Of a stretch of 64,000 nucleotides of DNA, positions 1-8,472 are shown piece after piece. A model generated the notes under the pieces. It had not been told where the DNA came from, searched no databases, and saw nothing but the letters and a program-made list of their open reading frames with translations. The stretch's first letter is position 1. Every line of letters starts with the position of its first letter. This DNA is from an uncultured Prevotellaceae bacterium (GTDB lineage: Bacteria; Bacteroidota; Bacteroidia; Bacteroidales; Bacteroidaceae): the NCBI GenBank assembly GCA_902763615.1, contig CACWSX010000007.1, forward strand, positions 1-64,000, given 5' to 3'. Both the position numbers and the translations under genes were made by a program.

Positions 1-61
1 AATATATATAAAATATATATAGAGGTTTCTATAAAATATCTGCACAAATCAAAATACGAAA

Positions 62-86
62 TGTTTCACTGTTTCACATGTTTCAG
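62..86. repeat. Three TGTTTCA iterons
   Basis: TGTTTCAC occurs at 62-69 and 70-77, and TGTTTCAG at 79-86, giving an 8-9 bp spaced triplet in AT-rich DNA. A short inverted repeat (CATGC/GCATG, 88-99) follows. Positions 1-142 hold no convincing gene. This could be a protein-binding site; no function is assigned. Confidence 0.4.
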
Positions 87-142
87 TCATGCTGGCATGC
101 CTTTCCTGAAAGTGTTTACTCTCTCTTAAATGTGTGTATAAA

Positions 143-178
143 ATAAGCGCCATTGGAATAAAATCCAGTGGCGCTTAT
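143..178 (-). terminator. Intrinsic terminator of the small RNA
   Basis: Fifteen-bp arms with one mismatch (143-157 and 164-178) surround a 6-nt loop. On the minus strand the stem is followed by TTATTTTAT; on the plus strand there is no T-tract, so the terminator acts leftward. Confidence 0.7.
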
Positions 179-250
179 CTCTATGTAGAAAATCGATTAT
201 CAGAAATTAAGTGGCTCTTATTATAGAGGCCCGCAGCGCGCGTGGGCTGT
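143..250 (-). ncRNA. Candidate small RNA, about 110 nt
   Basis: A complete minus-strand promoter (258-288) points left and an intrinsic terminator (143-178) lies about 110 nt downstream, with no plausible reading frame between them. The predicted transcript starts near 250, can fold an early GC-rich hairpin (229-247, GCCC/GGGC arms) and ends in the strong terminator hairpin. Promoter and terminator are visible in the sequence; that this is a stable RNA is inference. I cannot assign it to a known RNA family by eye. It could also be the leader of a gene lost from this locus. Confidence 0.45.
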
Positions 251-257
251 TTCACTG

Positions 258-288
258 CAAATATACTACTTTTTCCCGAGATGGCCAA
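258..288 (-). promoter_or_regulatory. Bacteroidetes promoter, leftward
   Basis: Minus strand: -33 TTTG (288-285), 19-bp spacer, -7 TATATTTG (265-258). This is an exact match to the TTTG/N19/TAnnTTTG consensus, and it drives the short transcript ending at 143-178. Confidence 0.65.
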
Positions 289-310
289 ATTTATGCAGCT
301 TCTGAGGCGT

Positions 311-378
311 ACAACTCGATAAAAGTCGACAAAACTCGATATAACTCGATGAGAGGCTCCGTCGATGTCGTAACTTTG
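311..378 (+). promoter_or_regulatory. 10-bp phased repeats and a -7 box
   Basis: Four consecutive 10-mers (311-350) share the core AnTCGA[TC]; three end in AACTCGAT or ACTCGAT. A -7 box TAACTTTG follows at 371-378, then an AT-rich leader to an ATG at 443. That ATG only opens a frame antisense to the gene on the other strand, so the promoter may drive a lost or very short gene, or antisense RNA. The one-turn periodicity suggests a cooperative binding site. Confidence 0.35.
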
Positions 379-493
379 CATCGTCAAACGGATCCAAAGA
401 CAAAACTAACAATTAATTATTAACTTAATCCATTAAACAATTATGTTGGAACTTTACATTTCTCAAACAGGAAGAACCGTCCCCTTTGTGTCG

Positions 494-1264
494 TTATTGT
501 TTTTCGGTCATGTATTTCCAATAGCGGCGGGGCATGTCCTGAAGTTGTTTGCGGGGATTCATGCGCTCACGGATGCAGATGGCCTTGAAATAGGTGCGCC
601 ACAGGTTCTGGAGAAGTTGGTCATCGCTGCTGAGAACCTCGTCGTTGAGTTTGCCGTTAGCCAGGCTGAAGGGTACGGAAGCCTCATCCTCGAAGGTGAT
701 GCGGATGACCGTCTGCCCATCATAATTGAAACCGTAATGACGCTTGGCATCGTAGATGAGCCAAGGCTGGTCGTTGAAGCGGTCGCTGAAATGGTCGGTG
801 ATGAGTGGCAGCACATCGTGATCGGGACTGACGACGGCCAGGTAGGTACCGTCTTTGGCCTTCTGAAAACGGATGAACTGCTTCATGCGCAGCTGTTCGT
901 GGAGCACGCGACGGGCGATATTGGTAACCTGGAGCACATCGGGGTCGGCGAAATGCTTAGAGATATCTCCCCGACGGAATACCTTACAGATGTATTGGAA
1001 CAATGGTGTGGAGAGCTCGGGGAGTTCCGACAGCCAACTGACGGAGATGAGTTTCATGGCCTCACGCGGCAGGTGTTTTTCCAACCCTGTCCACACACGT
1101 TGGGCCTTCTCTTCATCGGAGGTCACATGATAGGTGTGTTCGCAGAACAAGGGCAGCGCATCGCCCGCCTTCAGCAACTGCTCGGGCTGCTCGTGCAGGG
1201 CAAAGGCGTCGAACACGGCAGTCAGAAGCCCGTCCATCGTTCCGTCAAACGTATAGACTGTCAT
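494..1264 (-). CDS. TIGR03915-type putative DNA metabolism protein
   Basis: This 256-residue protein matches the TIGR03915/DUF4130 family, which is almost always encoded next to the radical SAM protein found immediately upstream here. Its start codon overlaps that gene's stop by 4 bp (ATGA), so the two are translationally coupled. There is no signal peptide and the composition is that of a soluble cytoplasmic protein. Family knowledge: the pair is annotated as putative DNA modification or repair, but the reaction is not established to my knowledge. It is the last gene of a long minus-strand run. No terminator lies directly after the stop at 494; the next hairpin is at 143-178. Confidence 0.8.
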   Translation of the reverse strand: MTVYTFDGTMDGLLTAVFDAFALHEQPEQLLKAGDALPLFCEHTYHVTSDEEKAQRVWTGLEKHLPREAMKLISVSWLSELPELSTPLFQYICKVFRRGDISKHFADPDVLQVTNIARRVLHEQLRMKQFIRFQKAKDGTYLAVVSPDHDVLPLITDHFSDRFNDQPWLIYDAKRHYGFNYDGQTVIRITFEDEASVPFSLANGKLNDEVLSSDDQLLQNLWRTYFKAICIRERMNPRKQLQDMPRRYWKYMTEKQ

Positions 1265-2550
1265 TCGCCGAAATCGATTTCCTGTTGCTGTTCCTCGGCA
1301 GCGCGCTTCTGTTGGGCCTTGGAGATGAGCAGAGGACGAAGGCGCTCAGGACGCAGTTCGTTGATGCCGATGATGGGTGTGGAATAGGTGGAGGCCAGTT
1401 CGTGACAGGTGATGAAGTATTTCGCCTTCTTCATGACCACGCCCATCTTCTTCAGGTCGTAGGAGGTGAGACGGCTGAAACGTCGCGAATTGACGATGAG
1501 CCAAGCCGACTTCGTGCCAAGACCGGGCACTCGCAACAACTGCTCATAGTCGGCGGTATTGATATCCACCGGGAAAGCCTCCGGATGGCGCAGAGCCCAA
1601 GCCAGTTTGGGATCGACCTCGAGGTCGAGGTTGGCATGCTGGTCGTCGACAATTTCATCGACCGTGAAATGATAGAATCGCAGGAGCCAGTCGGCCTGAT
1701 AGAGCCGGTTCTCGCGCACCAGGGGCGGCTGCTTGAGCACAGGCAGGCGCGGATCATAGGTATTGACGCTGATATAGCCAGAGTAATACACGCGTCGCAT
1801 CGTGGGCTGCCCATAGAGCATCGACGACATCGAGAGGATGTCCTTATCCGTCTCTTTCGTGGCGCCTACAATCATCTGCGTGGACTGTCCGGCAGGCACG
1901 AAACGGGGTGCATGACGGTATTTCCTGCGGTCTTCCTTGTTCTCCAGCACACCCTGCTGGATGAGTTTCATGGGCTGGAACACGCTCTTGTGGTCTTTCT
2001 CAGGCGCGAGCAATTTGAGCGACTCCTCCTTGGGGATCTCGATATTCACACTCATACGGTCGGCATAGCGTCCGGCCTCGTTGAGCAGTTCCTGCGAACA
2101 GCCAGGGATGCTCTTCAGGTGGATATAGCCATTGAAGCGGTGCACGGTGCGCAGATCGCGGGCGATGGCCGTCAGACGCTCCATCGTATAGTCGGGATTG
2201 CGCACGACGCCACTGCTAAGAAACAAGCCCTCGATATAGTTACGACGGTAGAACTCCATCGTGATCTCCTCGAGTTCGCTGACCGATAGCGTGGCACGCT
2301 TGATGTCGTTCGAACGGCGATTGATGCAGTAGGCGCAGTCGTACATGCAATAATTGGTGAGCATGACCTTGAGCAGCGAGATGCACCGGCCGTCGTCGGC
2401 AAAAGAATGGCAGATGCCCACCCCACCGACGGTAGAGCCGACCATGCCCTTCTGACCTTTACGCACAGTGCCACTCGACGAGCACGACACATCGTACTTC
2501 GCCGATTCTGCGAGAATACGCAGCTTCTCCATGGTCTTTTCGGTCAGCAT
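1261..2550 (-). CDS. Putative DNA modification/repair radical SAM protein
   Basis: The protein has 429 residues. A CxxxCxxC radical SAM motif (C68, C72, C75 in CMYDCAYC) should bind a 4Fe-4S cluster and S-adenosylmethionine. The C-terminal third has a helix-hairpin-helix (VPGLGTKSA, around residues 335-350) typical of non-specific DNA binding, plus further cysteines. This architecture is the TIGR03916 family, partner of the TIGR03915 protein downstream. A second ATG at residue 7 (2532) is possible; a weak -7-like box (2555-2562) lies only a few bases before the first ATG, which favours either read-through from the efflux genes or the later start. The 22-bp gap to the upstream permease suggests co-transcription. 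The substrate is unknown; action on DNA is inferred from the HhH domain. Confidence 0.85.
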   Translation of the reverse strand: MLTEKTMEKLRILAESAKYDVSCSSSGTVRKGQKGMVGSTVGGVGICHSFADDGRCISLLKVMLTNYCMYDCAYCINRRSNDIKRATLSVSELEEITMEFYRRNYIEGLFLSSGVVRNPDYTMERLTAIARDLRTVHRFNGYIHLKSIPGCSQELLNEAGRYADRMSVNIEIPKEESLKLLAPEKDHKSVFQPMKLIQQGVLENKEDRRKYRHAPRFVPAGQSTQMIVGATKETDKDILSMSSMLYGQPTMRRVYYSGYISVNTYDPRLPVLKQPPLVRENRLYQADWLLRFYHFTVDEIVDDQHANLDLEVDPKLAWALRHPEAFPVDINTADYEQLLRVPGLGTKSAWLIVNSRRFSRLTSYDLKKMGVVMKKAKYFITCHELASTYSTPIIGINELRPERLRPLLISKAQQKRAAEEQQQEIDFGE

Positions 2551-2572
2551 GCGACAAAGATTTAAGAATGAT

Positions 2573-3829
2573 TTACTTTCGCTTCTTCAAGGCGAGGCGC
2601 ACTTCGCGCTTCTTGCGGAGATAGTCGAGGCGCTCCTGGGCATGACGGCGGGAAATGCGAAGCTGATGGCCATAGACAAGGCAGGCCGCGCCCAGATAGG
2701 CCGCCATCTGAATCCAGAGGAATCGCACCTCGGAAGACACATCGGCCAAGGTGCCACCCATCGTGTTCATCCGCACATAGGCCCGAACGCCAAAGGTGCT
2801 CGGGAAGAGCCACGAAATGCCCTGCCAATAGCCCGGAATGGCCGACTGCGGCCAAGAGATGCCTGTCAGGAACAGCAACGGCAGCGAGACGAAGACCACC
2901 AGCAGCATGACATTCTCACGATAACGCACCAGACAAGAGACTGTCAGCCCGAAGAATATGCAAGCAAACACATAAGGTATCATCATCAGCAACAAGTCCT
3001 GCCAGTGCGCCAGCTGTATGAAATGGAAGATGCGTGGCACGACTATCGTGAGGAAAGCACCCATCACGGCATAGATCATGACATAGCAGGCCGTCTTTCC
3101 ACTGATTATACGTCCGATGCCGCCATAACACTTGTTGATCGGCACGAGGTCGCCATATCGGTTGCTTTCGCGGGCCGTACCTGCCGCCAGACCGATGCCC
3201 AGTACAAGCGTCTGTTGCAGGATGAGCATCAGCACGGCTGGCAGAATAGAGGTGCCATAGCCCCCCTGCGGGTTGAAGACAGGCACATCCTCGAAAGCCA
3301 ACGGCTGCGTGGTAATCAGGTCTTCGCGAGCCGTATAGTTGCCAGAGAGTTTGACCTGTATCTCTGCACCCATCTTCTGCGTCACCGCCACGGCCGTCTG
3401 ATAGATGGCCTTATAGGTAAGCATCAGCGCCATGTCGCAATAAACGCCCAGCACACCTTGTTCCATACGGTTCAGGCGCAGGGCAAAATCCTCGGGGATG
3501 AAATAGATGCCCTTGGCCACCTGACGGCTGACGAGCGACTGCGCATCGTCGAGGTCGGCGGCATAGCTCAGCACATGCACATCGGGCGAAGCATCCAACA
3601 TACGGATGAGCTGGCGCGACTCCTGGGAGTGCGACTGGTCGACGACCACCACCGGCACCTCATGGATCACCTCGTTGTTGTAGATCCATGAATAGAGCAA
3701 GGGATAGACCAGTGGCACGATGACACAGAAGATCAGCACGCCCTCGTCGCGGAACACTTGCTTGATCTCCTGCCGCCAGACGTAGGCGGCATCCTCCAGC
3801 CAACTATATATATTATGGAATATAGACAT
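2573..3829 (-). CDS. ABC-2 type efflux permease (second subunit)
   Basis: A membrane protein of 418 residues with one N-terminal membrane helix (LIFCVIVPLVYPLLYSW), a large periplasmic domain and a cluster of five or so C-terminal helices: the YhhJ/YbhR-type ABC-2 layout. The ATG at 3829 (MSIFHNIYSW) was chosen because the longer frame adds a Cys-rich stretch with no family resemblance; the overlap with the upstream permease is then 17 bp. It forms an export channel with its neighbour (3813-4982), the HlyD adaptor and TolC. No ATP-binding subunit is encoded in this run, so the ATPase must come from elsewhere or these permeases work with another one. The last residues are Lys/Arg-rich. Confidence 0.85.
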   Translation of the reverse strand: MSIFHNIYSWLEDAAYVWRQEIKQVFRDEGVLIFCVIVPLVYPLLYSWIYNNEVIHEVPVVVVDQSHSQESRQLIRMLDASPDVHVLSYAADLDDAQSLVSRQVAKGIYFIPEDFALRLNRMEQGVLGVYCDMALMLTYKAIYQTAVAVTQKMGAEIQVKLSGNYTAREDLITTQPLAFEDVPVFNPQGGYGTSILPAVLMLILQQTLVLGIGLAAGTARESNRYGDLVPINKCYGGIGRIISGKTACYVMIYAVMGAFLTIVVPRIFHFIQLAHWQDLLLMMIPYVFACIFFGLTVSCLVRYRENVMLLVVFVSLPLLFLTGISWPQSAIPGYWQGISWLFPSTFGVRAYVRMNTMGGTLADVSSEVRFLWIQMAAYLGAACLVYGHQLRISRRHAQERLDYLRKKREVRLALKKRK

Positions 3830-4982
3830 AGGTGAGCAATGCGTTTTTGATCTTATGCATAACGAACCAAGGCAACAGTGTGAAGCCCACAAGCGCTACC
3901 AGATGGAACCACGCATCGATAAGCGGATAGCCGTTGAACACCGTGATCTGATAGAGCATGTAATAATGGCGCAGGGGGAAGAGCCACGTGAGCGCCTGAA
4001 TCGGTGTGTCCATGCCCATCACAGGAAAGGCCGAGCCTGCCAGCGAGAAACTGAGCACTGCCCACAGCGAGCAGACACTCATCGACATGCGCAAGGAAGG
4101 CATAAGGCCAAAGGCGAAGATGCCGAAGCCTATGGAGCCAAACACCTGTAGCAGCGCCAGCAGCAGAATCATCGGCCAGCCACCGGCATGAGGGAAATGG
4201 AGCACATAATAGATATAGAACTCATAGAAGAAAATAAGTACGAGAAACACCATTATCTGTGGCAGATACTTGCCGAGGATGGCCACCACGATATTGTTGT
4301 CGGCCTTCGCCAGCAACTCCTTGCCACGATCGAACTTCAGTTCCATGCCCAAGGAATAGGCGGAAATCAAGAACATGAAGAGCATCATCACACCCGGCAC
4401 GAAGACGGTGGTGAGATAAGCATTGTAATTCGTCCAGGGATTGCCAATCTGATGGAGATCGATACGGATAGGCTGCAAGAACGTCTGTATCTGTTCGGGG
4501 GTATAGCCCTTGGCCCGCATCGTGGCCTGTCCTACGGCCGCCGAGCCGAGGGTGGAGATGGTCTTCAGATCCTTCATCAGCAGCGCACCCGACATGATCG
4601 AGGCGAGGTTGTAATAATACGATATCTTCGGACGGCGGGCAGAGAGCAACTGTTCTGTCGTGCCCTTGGGGATGTAGAGGAAAGCGTAGATCTCGTTCTC
4701 CTGAATGGCATGGCGAGCCTCAGCGACACTCGCATAACGAGCCACCACCTGAGAGCTCTGGAAGCCGTCGAGACGACGGATGATGCTGCGGGAGGTGGAT
4801 GTGTTATCGAGGTCGACGACACCGACAGGCATATCCTCAGGCAGTCCCTCGTCCATCAGCGAAGTGAAGAACAGCAGCGACAGGAGAGGAAAGACCAGCA
4901 TGCAGAAGCCGTAAATGCGATTCTTCAGAAGAATCTTGCATTCACGTTGCGCAATCAGCCATATTTGACTCAGATACCTCAT
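3813..4982 (-). CDS. ABC-2 type efflux permease (first subunit)
   Basis: This 389-residue permease follows the ABC-2 plan: an N-terminal helix (GFCMLVFPLLSLLFF), a periplasmic domain of about 150 residues, then five or six C-terminal helices (for example MVFLVLIFFYEFYIYYVL). It is paralogous in layout to the next gene, and the two probably make a heterodimer. Its start overlaps the stop of the HlyD gene by 4 bp (ATGA), which indicates tight coupling. Family knowledge: HlyD plus two such permeases plus TolC export drugs or small envelope molecules. The actual substrate cannot be read from the sequence. Confidence 0.87.
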   Translation of the reverse strand: MRYLSQIWLIAQRECKILLKNRIYGFCMLVFPLLSLLFFTSLMDEGLPEDMPVGVVDLDNTSTSRSIIRRLDGFQSSQVVARYASVAEARHAIQENEIYAFLYIPKGTTEQLLSARRPKISYYYNLASIMSGALLMKDLKTISTLGSAAVGQATMRAKGYTPEQIQTFLQPIRIDLHQIGNPWTNYNAYLTTVFVPGVMMLFMFLISAYSLGMELKFDRGKELLAKADNNIVVAILGKYLPQIMVFLVLIFFYEFYIYYVLHFPHAGGWPMILLLALLQVFGSIGFGIFAFGLMPSLRMSMSVCSLWAVLSFSLAGSAFPVMGMDTPIQALTWLFPLRHYYMLYQITVFNGYPLIDAWFHLVALVGFTLLPWFVMHKIKNALLTYVYIP

Positions 4983-5962
4983 TTGATAATCAGCGACATG
5001 CCTGGACGCAGACCATCGAGCTTCTCTACGGGACGGGCTTTCACCTCGAAGGTCTTCAGGTCATACTGCCCATTGGCCTTCGTGGCCTTCCAGACGGCAT
5101 ACGAGCCTTGATCCTTCAGGTAATAGACCTTCATCTTGATGTCCTTATTGAATGCAGGTACGAAAGCTGTGAATTCAGTGCCGACCTTCATATTGTTCAA
5201 CTGGTCTTCGCGGACATTAAACGTACCCCACATATCATCCATGACGGCAATCGACATGATGGGAGAGCCTGTGCCCACCAGTTCGCCTACCTTCGGATAG
5301 ACATCGGCTACCTCGCCCTCCTTCTGTGCAATCTGCACCGTCTCGTGGATATAGGAGTTGACTTCCTGCACAGCACCCCTGGCACGACCCACCTGTGCGG
5401 CAGCGGCCAGTTTGTCCTCCATACGGGCACCATTGACGGCCATGTCGTACTGGCTCTGGGCGGCTTTCATCTGCGCCTCCATCGCCCGGTAGTTGGCATA
5501 GACCTCATCACGTTTCTGGGCAGAGACGACACCGGCATCGAAAAGGCGCTGGATGCGGTTGTACGACTTCTCGGCAATCTCGAAGCCCGCCTTTGCCTGT
5601 TGTAACACGGAGAAGGCCCCTTGGATCTGTTCCTTACGGGCACCGTTCTGCGCCTTCAGTTCGATGGCGGCAGCGGCATTCTCAGCGCTGCGAGCCTGTT
5701 CCATCTTGGCACGCACCTCAGGCGCATCGAGGATAGCGACGGTATCGCCGGCCTTCACATAGTCGCCCTCTTTGACACGGAGCTCGACGATTCGGCCAGG
5801 CACCTTGCTCGACACACGATATTCGGACACTTCCACCTGACCTTGTATGACATTGGGCTCACGGTCAAGGGCAAAGAAACCGATCAGAGCCACGATAATA
5901 ATCACTGCGACAAATCCTGCAATGGCAAGCAGAATATTGTTATGTTGACTTTTTGCTGACAT
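4979..5962 (-). CDS. HlyD-family periplasmic adaptor
   Basis: The 327-residue protein has an N-terminal signal anchor (residues 10-30, LLAIAGFVAVIIIVALIGFF), a biotinyl-lipoyl-like half (VPGRIVELRVKEGDYVKAGDTV), a coiled-coil hairpin rich in Ala, Gln and Lys (about 80-190), then the second half-motif and a beta-barrel. This is a membrane fusion protein bridging the inner-membrane permeases encoded downstream to the outer-membrane TolC encoded upstream. The gap to the TolC gene (5963-5994) carries the AGTTTA-type repeat seen before other start codons here. Confidence 0.9.
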   Translation of the reverse strand: MSAKSQHNNILLAIAGFVAVIIIVALIGFFALDREPNVIQGQVEVSEYRVSSKVPGRIVELRVKEGDYVKAGDTVAILDAPEVRAKMEQARSAENAAAAIELKAQNGARKEQIQGAFSVLQQAKAGFEIAEKSYNRIQRLFDAGVVSAQKRDEVYANYRAMEAQMKAAQSQYDMAVNGARMEDKLAAAAQVGRARGAVQEVNSYIHETVQIAQKEGEVADVYPKVGELVGTGSPIMSIAVMDDMWGTFNVREDQLNNMKVGTEFTAFVPAFNKDIKMKVYYLKDQGSYAVWKATKANGQYDLKTFEVKARPVEKLDGLRPGMSLIIK

Positions 5963-5994
5963 ATCTATAAACTATAAACTGTAAACTATTCTAA
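5963..5994 (-). repeat. AGTTTA-rich pre-start repeat (efflux operon)
   Basis: On the coding strand the whole gap between the TolC stop and the HlyD ATG is made of iterated (A/T)AGTTTA units, ending TAGTTTATAG about 3 nt before the ATG. Closely similar stretches precede the starts at 33009 and 54746. Confidence 0.5.
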
Positions 5995-7497
5995 CTATTC
6001 CAACACACCAAGCGACTTCTGAAGATCGACCTGTGAGAGCTTTACGTCGACCTCAGCATCGATTTTCTGCGACTGTGCCTGGAGCCAGGCTGTCTGAGCC
6101 TCCATCACGGTAGTGAGCGTGATAACGCCCTCCTTGTAACCGAGATTGGCGGTACGCAGATTTTCGTCGGCACGGGCGATATTTGCCTGAGCCATGGTGA
6201 GTTTCTTATTGGCCTCATTCACACGGAACGTATTCTGGTTCACCTGCAGTTCGATCAGTTCGCGAGCCTCGGCAAGTTCCAGGTTGGCAATGGTCGTAGC
6301 GCCCTTGGAGGCACGGACCTTATACATCACGTCACCCCAATTCCAAATAGGTACACGCACGAGCACGCCCACATTCCAGAAGCCACCGAACTTACGCTGG
6401 AAACCGTTGAGCACATTCGGATTGGTGACGGCATAGCCGCCCGTCAGAGCGACCATCGGCAGATTACCGGCCTTCAGCACATTCGTCAACTGACGGGAGA
6501 GCTGGACGCCATTCTCGAGCATTTTCAACTCCGGACGGTTGCCGACAGCCGTCTCCACATCCAGTTTCGGCGACAGTTCCACGACAGCAATGGTCTCCTT
6601 ATCCTCGTCGGCCAGGGTAATATCCTCGGTGATAGGCAGGCCGATGTTCTGGCAAAGCAACATCTTCGAGAGCACCAGACCGTCATTCACCTTTTGCAAT
6701 GTCATCTCTGCCTCGTTGAGCTTCACGTCGACAGAAAGGCCGTCGCTCCTGGTGGCCACACCCTCGTCGATCATCATGTGTACATCGGCATTCAACTTCT
6801 TCAGGAGGTCGAGGTAGCCCTCAGCCAACTTCTGTTTGTGCTTCAGCGAGACCACCTGCCAGTAGGCTTTGTCAGTAGAGTAGATAGTGGACTGTCTGCG
6901 TGCATCGGCAGAATGCTGCTGCATTTCCTCATTAATGTCTGCCATCTTGTTCAGCGCAATCAGACTTCCACCCAAATAGACGGGCTGTACCACCATCACC
7001 GTTCCTGCAAAGAGGTTGCGCGTGTCGGTATCGAGCGCATCGACCAGATTCTCACCCAAGCCATTCAGCTTAGCCGCCATGTTCTGCAAGCCTTGTCCGG
7101 TCATCTGGTGAAGTGCATCGAAATTCACGCCCAGTGCACCCAGCACTGCTGCGATATGCTGCATGGGCTCCGAACCGGCAATGGTACTAAGACCTGTCTG
7201 AAGGTCGCCAGCCGTTTTGGTTCCAAGGTTGCTCAATGTCGACTTCTGGTCGTCGCTGAGCAGTTCCACCGGCCGGCTAGTGAACTGATAGGTTCCCAAA
7301 GCACTCACATGAGGCAGGTATTTTGTCCGTGCTGACTTTCTGACGTTCATCGCCACCTCCTGCTTCACCTTCGATATGCCGACCTGCTTGTTGTTGCGCA
7401 ACGCCATGGCCCGACAACTGTCGAGTGTCAGCAATCGCTGGGCGTTGACAGGCATTACGGTTCCCGCAAGCAATAATAATCCAACAAATCTATTCAT
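5995..7497 (-). CDS. TolC-family outer-membrane efflux protein
   Basis: The protein has 500 residues and a Sec signal peptide (FVGLLLLAGTVMPVNAQ). Two outer-membrane-efflux repeats of long helices and short barrel strands follow; heptad-rich segments and alternating aromatic strands are visible in both halves. It supplies the outer-membrane channel for the HlyD/ABC-2 pump encoded downstream. The insert between residues 95 and 150 (the region containing QHIAAVLGALGVNFDAL) is longer than in classical TolC. It lies 19 bp downstream of the coiled-coil gene, in one apparent operon. Confidence 0.88.
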   Translation of the reverse strand: MNRFVGLLLLAGTVMPVNAQRLLTLDSCRAMALRNNKQVGISKVKQEVAMNVRKSARTKYLPHVSALGTYQFTSRPVELLSDDQKSTLSNLGTKTAGDLQTGLSTIAGSEPMQHIAAVLGALGVNFDALHQMTGQGLQNMAAKLNGLGENLVDALDTDTRNLFAGTVMVVQPVYLGGSLIALNKMADINEEMQQHSADARRQSTIYSTDKAYWQVVSLKHKQKLAEGYLDLLKKLNADVHMMIDEGVATRSDGLSVDVKLNEAEMTLQKVNDGLVLSKMLLCQNIGLPITEDITLADEDKETIAVVELSPKLDVETAVGNRPELKMLENGVQLSRQLTNVLKAGNLPMVALTGGYAVTNPNVLNGFQRKFGGFWNVGVLVRVPIWNWGDVMYKVRASKGATTIANLELAEARELIELQVNQNTFRVNEANKKLTMAQANIARADENLRTANLGYKEGVITLTTVMEAQTAWLQAQSQKIDAEVDVKLSQVDLQKSLGVLE

Positions 7498-7516
7498 CTA
7501 TAAAATAAACTAAAAA

Positions 7517-8389
7517 CTATTCAAAATTGAACGTTCTTGATCCGATCATATTGCCATCTGCAAAGATTGAGACGCGGTATTGACCGCCTTCGAGCATTTG
7601 CGAGACATTCCAGAAGGTAGCAACGCTTACCTCCTCGCCCGTATACTCGATGGTTTTCTTCATGGAATACTCAAGGTTGCGGTTCTCATAGGCAAAAGAT
7701 CCCCCGCCGCTAAGCGTGTTGCCACCAGGATTCTGGATGCGCACATAGATAGTGCGATTACCATTCGAAGCCGTTACATTCTTCGTGATGGTGAAGTTTA
7801 CCTGCATCTTCTTGGTGTCCTTCAGTTTCTTAGTCGGTTTGTCACGTTTATTCAGAAGTGACAAACTGATATTCGTGGCATCAAGCTGAGCAGCAATCGC
7901 CACCTTTTCTGAAAGTGAAGCCTTTTCGCTACTCAGGCCTGCAATCTGGGAATTACGCTCCTCGAGAACCGCATTCACACGGTTATTCTCCTGTTTCAGG
8001 CTCTCATTCAAGCGGTTCAGCGAATCCACCTGGATGATATAGCTGCGGAGCACTTCACGCACCGTGGCGAGCTCTTTCTTCAGGCGGGTAATCTCGCGTG
8101 CATCATCAGCCTTTACCTTCTTCAATTCTTCAAGAAGTTTCTGAGTCTTCATCTGTTCCTGCGTCAGCTGCTCCACGATCGAATCGTTATTGATTTGCGT
8201 CTTCATCTCACTATACTGCAAGGCGAAACGCTCATACTCGTTTTCCATCTCCTGCTTGTCGAGCTCAGCCAGTTCCTGCATGTCGCGATTCACCTGTTTC
8301 TGCTCTTCCAGGCTCTTAAAAAGATAAGCCAAGCCTCCAATCAAGGCCAGAATCACAACGACCAGCGGAATCAATACTTTCTTTTTCAT
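7517..8389 (-). CDS. Membrane-anchored coiled-coil protein of unknown function
   Basis: The 290-residue product has one N-terminal membrane helix (residues 5-24, LIPLVVVILALIGGLAYLF), a long coiled coil (about 27-160, rich in Glu, Gln, Lys and Leu with heptads), and a C-terminal beta-rich domain (about 190-290) with Asn/Gly-rich strands and a closing SRTFNFE. It is predicted to sit in the inner membrane with the coil and beta domain in the periplasm. I do not recognise a named family. It is the first gene of the efflux run, only 19 bp from tolC, so a role as envelope scaffold or accessory to the pump is a reasonable inference. Confidence 0.7.
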   Translation of the reverse strand: MKKKVLIPLVVVILALIGGLAYLFKSLEEQKQVNRDMQELAELDKQEMENEYERFALQYSEMKTQINNDSIVEQLTQEQMKTQKLLEELKKVKADDAREITRLKKELATVREVLRSYIIQVDSLNRLNESLKQENNRVNAVLEERNSQIAGLSSEKASLSEKVAIAAQLDATNISLSLLNKRDKPTKKLKDTKKMQVNFTITKNVTASNGNRTIYVRIQNPGGNTLSGGGSFAYENRNLEYSMKKTIEYTGEEVSVATFWNVSQMLEGGQYRVSIFADGNMIGSRTFNFE

Positions 8390-8472
8390 GTTAAGAAATT
8401 ACCAACGAACACTTTGTCCCGATGCCGATTGCCGCCACCAAGACAAAGGAAAAGGGTATTACGGAAATAATC

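Noticed and set aside
1-60. AT-rich left edge as a replication origin
   Set aside because: Only about 60 bp of A/T repeats, no DnaA-box cluster and no dnaA, rep or partition gene in view.
443-1387. Open plus-strand frame of about 314 codons
   Set aside because: From about codon 18 it is antisense to two well-supported genes of the radical SAM pair and has no domain resemblance. Only its promoter-like upstream region is kept as an observation.
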